Assembly (NCBI GenBank): GCA_938023895.1
Contig: CALJDH010000136.1
Coordinates: 1-8,877, forward strand
Origin: an uncultured Aliiroseovarius sp.
GTDB lineage: Bacteria; Pseudomonadota; Alphaproteobacteria; Rhodobacterales; Rhodobacteraceae
Direction of reading: 5' to 3'
Length of the DNA: 8,877 bases
Position 1 is the first letter of the stretch. Every line of letters begins with the position of its first letter. This document shows positions 4,390 to 8,877 of the stretch, in pieces. The translations under genes and the position numbers were made by a program. The notes under the pieces were generated by a model that ran no database searches, was not told where the DNA came from, and saw nothing but the letters and a program-made list of their open reading frames with translations.

Positions 4390-6606
4390 ATGAGCGATGC
4401 TCTTTCCAAGGAAACGCCAGAACTCTCAGCCGAGGAACTGGCTGAAATTGAAAAGAAATATGACGAAGGCGCTGCAACGCGTGCCGTGTCAGACCGGTTT
4501 GCCCGTTTCCTGCGCTATGTGGCGCTTGCCTTTGCATCGTATCATTATCTGACGGCGGGTTTCGCCCTGCCGCCCGATTTCTGGCACATGGGCTGGCACT
4601 TGTCGGGCCTCTTCATCCTGATCTACGCGCTGTTTCCCCTGATCAAAACCAAGTCTGCTTTTGACCTGAATAACGGAGCCTTCCGTCTGGGTGGCGTCCC
4701 GTATCTGGACATCCTTTTGATGGTCCTGGGCGTGGCGGCCTCGCTGTACCTTGGCATGGCGTGGCATGGCATCCCCGCCTTGGGGATCGAGGAACAGACC
4801 TTCCGCATGGGCAATCCGAACAGCTATGACATGGTGTTTGGCTGTATTCTGATCGTGCTGGTTCTGGACATCGCGCGCCGCACGCTGGGCTGGATCCTGC
4901 CGCTGATCATCTGCGTGTTCATCGCCTATGCGCTGTTTGGCCCGATCTTTCCGGGCATCCTGCAACATCCGGGCGTCAAGTTCCGCACTTTCGTGTCGTC
5001 AATGTACTTCCCGCAGGAAGGCATCTTTGGCGTCACGCTTTGGGTGGTCTCGACCATCGTGTTCCACTTCGTGCTGTTCGGCGTGATCGCGCAGCGCACG
5101 GGCTTGGGACAGCTTTTCATCGACAACGCGACCATTCTGGCCGGACGCTATACGGGCGGGCCTGCCAAGGTCTCGGTCGTGTCGTCGGCCTTCTTTGGCA
5201 CGATCTCGGGCTCGTCGGTGGCCAATACGGTGTCCACCGGCGCCCTGACCATTCCGAACATGAAACGCCTTGGCTATCCCGGCCACTTCGCAGGCGGTGT
5301 CGAAGCTGCCGCGTCGGCGGGGGGTCAGATCACGCCGCCGATCATGGGGGCCGCCGCCTTCATCATGGCCGAGTTCCTCGAGGTGCCCTACACCACCATC
5401 GTGATTGCCGCGATCTTCCCGGCGCTTCTGCATTACACCGGCGTTTTTGCCGTGGTGCACCTGATGGCCCGCCGTCTGGGCCTGAAGGGCATGGCCAAGG
5501 ATATGCTGCCGAAATTCGCGCAAGTCTGGCGCGATGGCTGGGCCAATCTGGTGCCGCTGGTCGGCCTTCTGACAGTGCTCTTCTCGGGCTACACGCCCTA
5601 TATGTCGGCTTTCTGCGGCATCTCTCTGGCGCTGATTACAGGGATGAGCCGCATCAAGGCCCCGTTCACGCTGGCCTATCCCGCAGCCTTCATCGCCTTC
5701 GTTGTCTGGAAGTATATGGGGGACGGGTTTGACCTGCCTATGTCCTTGATCCTGATCGGGGGCGCCATTCTGGGAAGCTTCAATCCACAGCGTCGTACCA
5801 CGATGGGTGAGATGGCGGATACGCTGGAAACGGGCGTGAAATACGCGCTGGCTGTCGGGGCGGCCTCGGCTGCCGTGGGCATCGTGATCGGTGTGATCAA
5901 CACCACCGGCGTAGGTTTCCGCATCGGCTTCATGGTTACCCAGGCCGCAGCCAATCTGGGCGGAGATCTGCATGGTCTGTTCACGCTGGGCAGTTTCGAG
6001 CTGTTCAGTGTCGAGGACCTGACGCTGTTCATCAGCCTCGTCTTCATCGCCATCGCCTGTATCCTGATGGGCGCAGGGGTGCCGACCACCGCGCTTTACA
6101 TCATGCTGGTCTCGGTCGCGCAGCCCGCGCTTGCGCAACTTGGCATTCCGCCGATCGCAAGCCACATGTTCGTGCTCTACTATGGCGTTGTGGCTGAAAT
6201 CACGCCCCCGGTCTGCACCTCGGCCTATGCGGCGGCGGCGATTGCGAACTCCAACCCGTTCAAAACCGGCATGTCCGCGTTCTCGCTCGGGCTTGGGAAA
6301 GTGGTGGCCCCGATGGCCTTCGTCTATGCGCCGGTCCTGCTGTTCGTGTCCTCCACCGGGTTTGATTTCGTCGAGTTCACCTACACGGCCGCAAGCTGTA
6401 TCGCCGGTGTAATCGCCCTGTCTGCCGCCGTCGTCGGCTATTGGTTGGCGCCGATGGCGATGGCTTATCGCCTGCTCTTGGCCGCAGCTGGTCTGGTCTT
6501 CATCGCACCCTCGATCCAGGCGGACCTCGTGGCGCTGGCCATCGCCAGCCCGGCCATCATCAGCCAGTTGATTCACCGTCGCAACGCTGCAGCAAGCATG
6601 GCCTGA
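4390..6606 (+). CDS. TRAP transporter fused permease (4TM/12TM, DctQM-like)
   Basis: This is an inner-membrane permease in which the small (DctQ-like) and large (DctM-like) TRAP subunits form one polypeptide, the normal partner of TAXI receptors. Length is 738 residues, in the family range. A charged cytoplasmic N-terminus (about 1-40, rich in E, A and K) is followed by the small-subunit-like helices up to roughly residue 190. The large-subunit region then has its two inverted-repeat signatures. The first is GTISGSSVANTVSTGALTIP (from about 270) with GYPGHFAGGVEAAASAGGQI and ITPPIMGAAAFIMAEF. The second is GAGVPTTALYI (561-571) with VAEITPPVCTSAYAAA (601-616). Extra hydrophobic segments close the C-terminus. 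The ATG at 4390 is chosen because AGGAA (4377-4381) precedes it by 8 nt; an upstream in-frame ATG at 4342 lies inside the hairpin. The oxidoreductase gene follows after 5 bases. Confidence 0.95.
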   Translation: MSDALSKETPELSAEELAEIEKKYDEGAATRAVSDRFARFLRYVALAFASYHYLTAGFALPPDFWHMGWHLSGLFILIYALFPLIKTKSAFDLNNGAFRLGGVPYLDILLMVLGVAASLYLGMAWHGIPALGIEEQTFRMGNPNSYDMVFGCILIVLVLDIARRTLGWILPLIICVFIAYALFGPIFPGILQHPGVKFRTFVSSMYFPQEGIFGVTLWVVSTIVFHFVLFGVIAQRTGLGQLFIDNATILAGRYTGGPAKVSVVSSAFFGTISGSSVANTVSTGALTIPNMKRLGYPGHFAGGVEAAASAGGQITPPIMGAAAFIMAEFLEVPYTTIVIAAIFPALLHYTGVFAVVHLMARRLGLKGMAKDMLPKFAQVWRDGWANLVPLVGLLTVLFSGYTPYMSAFCGISLALITGMSRIKAPFTLAYPAAFIAFVVWKYMGDGFDLPMSLILIGGAILGSFNPQRRTTMGEMADTLETGVKYALAVGAASAAVGIVIGVINTTGVGFRIGFMVTQAAANLGGDLHGLFTLGSFELFSVEDLTLFISLVFIAIACILMGAGVPTTALYIMLVSVAQPALAQLGIPPIASHMFVLYYGVVAEITPPVCTSAYAAAAIANSNPFKTGMSAFSLGLGKVVAPMAFVYAPVLLFVSSTGFDFVEFTYTAASCIAGVIALSAAVVGYWLAPMAMAYRLLLAAAGLVFIAPSIQADLVALAIASPAIISQLIHRRNAAASMA

Positions 6607-6611
6607 AGATC

Positions 6612-7859
6612 ATGACGCAACCGGTTACCATACTTGGCGCTGGCGCGGTTGGGTTGTGCACTGCGCTGTCGCTGGCCGAACGCGGCCATGCGGTTCGGCT
6701 GATTGATCGCGGGGATCCCGGTCAGGAGACCTCGTTCGGGAATGCGGGGGTGATCTCGCCGTGGTCGATCATTCCGCAATCCATGCCGGGCATCTGGAAG
6801 AAGATCCCCAGCCTGATGTTTGGACCTCAACGCCCGCTAAGTGTCCGCGCGGCCTATTGGCCCAAGATGATCCCGTGGGGGCTGAGCTTCCTGCGTTACG
6901 GAACCACGCAGCGGGTGCAGGACATCGCAGACGCGATGGAGCCGCTTTGCGCACCGTCGATCGAGCTGTATCGGCGTCATCTGCACGGCACGGGGCACGA
7001 ACATCTGGTGCAGGACAGCGCTTATGTCCACGCCTTTCGCGCAGAAAACCCGGATGTGCTGCAGGCGCTTGATTACCGCATCCGCGCCGAGAAAGGTGCG
7101 AACATGGAACTGGTCGGGGCCGATGAGCTTCACCGCGTCGAACCGGCCCTTTCGCGGGACTTCAAAGCGGCTGTGTTGATCCACGGACAAGCGCGGGCGG
7201 TGTCGCCCGGCGGGATCATGACCGCACTGGCCGAAAAGGCCGGACGGCTTGGGGTCGAGATCCTGCGCGAAGACATCCAGTCGCTGTGCAAAACGGCAGA
7301 GGGCTGGGAAATCCAATGTTCAGCCGCGGCATATCGCAGTGACAAGGTGATCCTTGCCATGGGGGCTTGGTCGGCAGAGCTGCTGAAGCCTCTTGGAATC
7401 TCCGTCCCGTTGGCGGTCGAACGCGGGTATCACGTCGAATTTCCCGCGGCGGGGATCACGCTTTCAAACTCGGTCATGGATATGGACGCCAAATTTGTGG
7501 CCAGCTCGATGGAGGGGGGATTGCGCGTGGCCGGACAGGCCGAGTTCTCGTCTTTGAACGCGCGCAAGGATCCCGGCAAAGAGGCCCGCATGACCGCCCA
7601 AGCCAAGGCGGCCTTCCCGGATCTGGACAGCAATCAGGTGCGTTTTTGGATGGGCCGTCGCCCGTCCTTCCCCGACAGCCTACCGATGATCGGCGCGTTC
7701 GATGCTCTGCCCGGCCTCTACGCTGGGTTTGGTCACTCTCATTACGGGCTGATGATGGCCCCGAAGACAGGCGAGCTGCTGGCTGAGATGCTGACAGGCA
7801 CGTCGCCCAATACGGATTGTCGCCCCTATCGGACCGACCGGTTTGCGCGCTCCAGATAA
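6612..7859 (+). CDS. FAD-dependent oxidoreductase, DAO/D-amino-acid dehydrogenase-like
   Basis: This is a flavoprotein of the DAO superfamily (DadA-like), 415 residues, the usual length for D-amino-acid dehydrogenases and relatives. The FAD-binding Rossmann fold is at the N-terminus: TILGAGAVGL (6-15, GxGxxG at G9, G11, G14) and LIDRG (30-34), with D32 at the ribose-binding position. Next come ETSFGNAGVISPW (39-51), the DadA-type flavin loop, the second FAD contact VILAMGAWSAEL near 250, and the C-terminal WMGRRPSFPDSLPMIG and GFGHSHYGLMMAPKTGELL. Probable reaction: oxidation of a D-amino, N-methyl or cyclic amino acid to the imino/keto acid, passing electrons to the respiratory chain or oxygen. 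The exact substrate is not readable. The ATG is 5 bases after the permease stop with only GAAG-like pairing, suggesting translational coupling. Sarcosine-oxidase-like or hydroxyproline-dehydrogenase-like specificity is a live alternative to DadA. Confidence 0.9.
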   Translation: MTQPVTILGAGAVGLCTALSLAERGHAVRLIDRGDPGQETSFGNAGVISPWSIIPQSMPGIWKKIPSLMFGPQRPLSVRAAYWPKMIPWGLSFLRYGTTQRVQDIADAMEPLCAPSIELYRRHLHGTGHEHLVQDSAYVHAFRAENPDVLQALDYRIRAEKGANMELVGADELHRVEPALSRDFKAAVLIHGQARAVSPGGIMTALAEKAGRLGVEILREDIQSLCKTAEGWEIQCSAAAYRSDKVILAMGAWSAELLKPLGISVPLAVERGYHVEFPAAGITLSNSVMDMDAKFVASSMEGGLRVAGQAEFSSLNARKDPGKEARMTAQAKAAFPDLDSNQVRFWMGRRPSFPDSLPMIGAFDALPGLYAGFGHSHYGLMMAPKTGELLAEMLTGTSPNTDCRPYRTDRFARSR

Positions 7860-7880
7860 ATCGAAGAAGAGAGACCTGAT

Positions 7881-8609
7881 ATGACTGAGGCAACACTGAC
7901 AGAGCCGACCATCGGCCTTTTGTGCCTGGACACCCATTTTGCGAAACCGCCGGGGCATATCCGCTGCGCCAGCAGCCTGCCCTTCCCGATCCGCAAATCC
8001 GTAGTCCGGGGCACCACCATTGCCGAGCTGTTGGATCGTCCCAGCTTAGAGTTCTTCGCCCCGTTCCTTGAAGCCGCGAAAGAACTTGAGGCCGCAGGCT
8101 GTGCCGCCATCACCGGAAGCTGCGGCTTCATGGCGCTTTATCAAAAGGAGGTGGCCGCAGAGGTGTCGATCCCGGTCTTTTCGTCCAGCCTGATCCAGAT
8201 CCCCTTGATGCATCAGATGGCGGGTGGGCGCGGCAGGGTGGGCGTGATCACCGCCCGCGCATCGGCCCTGACGGATGCCCATTTCCAAGCAGTTGGCGCG
8301 GGGGACATTCCGGTTGCGATGGCTGGGATGCAAGATCAGCCCGAGTTTTCCGATGTGATCCTGCACAGCAAGCGCACCGAACTGGATCAAAACAAAGTCA
8401 TGTCCGAACTGGTCAGCGTTGGTCAGAAGCTACTGCGAGACGCGCCGGATGTGACATCCATCGTGCTGGAATGCACCGATCTTCCACCCTATGCACACGC
8501 CCTGCAAAAGCAGCTTGGTCTGCCGGTGGCCGATCTGACAACACTTGCAACCATGGTCCATTCCATCGTCTCGCGCAGCCGATATCCGGGCACGCTTGAA
8601 TATGGCTGA
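7881..8609 (+). CDS. Asp/Glu/hydantoin racemase-superfamily protein
   Basis: This is a 242-residue cytoplasmic protein of the aspartate/glutamate racemase superfamily, which also contains hydantoin racemases, maleate isomerases and arylmalonate decarboxylases. These enzymes use cysteines from two pseudo-symmetrical domains. Both are here: C81 in AAITGSCGFMALYQKE (75-90) and C198 in SIVLECTDLPPYAHAL (193-208). Other family-like parts are PVFSSSLIQIP (98-108), GRVGVITARASALT (118-131) opening the second half, and LPVADLTTLATMVH (214-227). With two cysteines a racemase or isomerase is favoured over a decarboxylase, which keeps one. The gene starts 21 bases after the oxidoreductase, with a purine-rich GAAGAAGAGAGA ahead of the ATG. 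In this operon it could convert the imported L- or D-form into the isomer the flavoprotein uses. The substrate is not known; a maleate-isomerase-like activity cannot be excluded. Confidence 0.87.
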   Translation: MTEATLTEPTIGLLCLDTHFAKPPGHIRCASSLPFPIRKSVVRGTTIAELLDRPSLEFFAPFLEAAKELEAAGCAAITGSCGFMALYQKEVAAEVSIPVFSSSLIQIPLMHQMAGGRGRVGVITARASALTDAHFQAVGAGDIPVAMAGMQDQPEFSDVILHSKRTELDQNKVMSELVSVGQKLLRDAPDVTSIVLECTDLPPYAHALQKQLGLPVADLTTLATMVHSIVSRSRYPGTLEYG

Positions 8610-8644
8610 GTGATGGGCCTGTTCGCGGGGTGCTGGTCATCTCA

Positions 8645-8663
8645 TGGCTTGCTTGGCAAGCCA
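8645..8663. terminator. Hairpin after the racemase gene, probable operon terminator
   Basis: TGGCTTGC (8645-8652) and GCAAGCCA (8656-8663) form a perfect 8-bp stem with a tight TTG loop, 36 bases after the racemase stop codon. An alternative pairing of TGCTGG (8631-8636) with CCAGCA (8661-8666) competes with it. No strong T-run follows on either strand, so it is a structure-only terminator candidate for the TAXI operon. Confidence 0.45.
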
Positions 8664-8691
8664 GCAGAGAATCCAAAATGAGCGGCTATGG

Positions 8692-8726
8692 CTCGTTCGC
8701 GAAAGCTTTTGGGCATCGCGAACGAG
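8692..8726. terminator. Strong 11-bp inverted repeat between the operon and gyrB, probable bidirectional terminator
   Basis: CTCGTTCGCGA (8692-8702) and TCGCGAACGAG (8716-8726) are perfect 11-bp arms around a 13-base loop. It lies 22 bases beyond the gyrB stop codon, between convergent genes, so a shared terminator is the simplest reading. No T-run follows on either strand. Each arm also carries its own small palindrome, TTCGCGAA at 8696-8703 and TCGCGA at 8716-8721, which a plain terminator does not need. Confidence 0.5.
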
Positions 8727-8747
8727 TATGGGACACCCTACAAACGA

Positions 8748-8877
8748 TCAGAAGTCCAGATTCTCGACCGACAGGGCGTTCTGCTGAATGAACTCGCGGC
8801 GGGGTTCCACCACGTCGCCCATCAGCTTCGTGAAGATGTCGTCGGCCTCTGCCAGATCGTCCACTTTCACCTGCAGA
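8748..8877 (-). CDS. gyrB: DNA gyrase subunit B, C-terminal end (partial)
   Basis: The last 42 residues of GyrB are visible on the minus strand; the rest lies beyond the right edge. The segment [18 protein letters not shown] followed by SVENLDF at the C-terminus matches the strongly conserved GyrB tail (MGD-x-VEPRR-x-FI-x-x-NAL). This region belongs to the Toprim/C-terminal part of the ATPase subunit of gyrase, which introduces negative supercoils. It is convergent with the TAXI operon and is the only core housekeeping gene in the window, so it marks the edge between accessory transport genes and conserved chromosome. Confidence 0.95.
   Translation of the reverse strand, partial: LQVKVDDLAEADDIFTKLMGDVVEPRREFIQQNALSVENLDF

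Noticed and set aside
5040..5732. 230-codon plus-strand open frame inside the permease gene
   Set aside because: It is an alternative frame of the fused permease, arginine-rich, without ribosome-binding site or motifs.
4999..6576. A very long open frame (525 codons) on the minus strand opposite the permease gene
   Set aside because: Its translation is rich in R, G, H, D and Q with no recognisable domain. The plus strand encodes an unmistakable TRAP permease. It is a GC-rich codon-bias shadow.
1..8877. Search by eye for a defence system, CRISPR array, prophage, insertion sequence or tRNA
   Set aside because: All gene space is accounted for by transport, regulatory, metabolic and gyrase genes, and no repeat arrays, transposase motifs or cloverleaf sequences were seen.

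Overview
The window looks like chromosomal DNA from a moderately GC-rich alphaproteobacterium, most likely a marine Rhodobacterales (roseobacter-type) strain. This rests on the TRAP-transporter-rich content with linked LysR regulators, the codon usage, and the gyrB C-terminus at the right edge. It is an inference from recognisable protein families; no database search was run.

Layout, left to right. (1) Positions 1-912, minus strand: a classical three-component-type TRAP transporter, with dctQ (small permease) leading into dctM (large permease, running off the left edge). No receptor (dctP) lies upstream of dctQ. (2) 1050-1970, plus strand: a LysR-type regulator divergent from dctQ. (3) 2130-3092, minus strand: a second LysR-type regulator of the same subfamily, convergent with the first and divergent from the next operon. 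(4) 3278-8609, plus strand: a four-gene operon encoding a TAXI-family TRAP receptor, a fused TRAP permease, a DadA/DAO-type FAD oxidoreductase and an Asp/Glu-racemase-superfamily protein. (5) 8748-8877, minus strand: the C-terminus of gyrB, convergent with the operon.

Reading the genes together: each of two different TRAP systems has its own divergent LysR regulator, and the two regulators sit tail to tail. The right-hand operon reads as an uptake-and-catabolism module. The TAXI receptor and fused permease would import a small amino or carboxylic acid. The racemase-like enzyme would interconvert its stereoisomers or isomerise it, and the membrane- or cytosol-facing flavoprotein would oxidatively deaminate or dehydrogenate it. 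A D-amino acid or related amino/imino acid is the simplest substrate guess, but nothing in the sequence fixes it.

The non-coding DNA holds several clear inverted repeats. Leader hairpins lie just upstream of the ribosome-binding sites of both TRAP operons. Two tandem stem-loops sit between receptor and permease genes. Candidate LysR operators of the T-N11-A type lie in both divergent intergenic regions. Two strong dyads lie between the racemase gene and gyrB. I see no RNA genes, CRISPR arrays, insertion sequences or phage genes.
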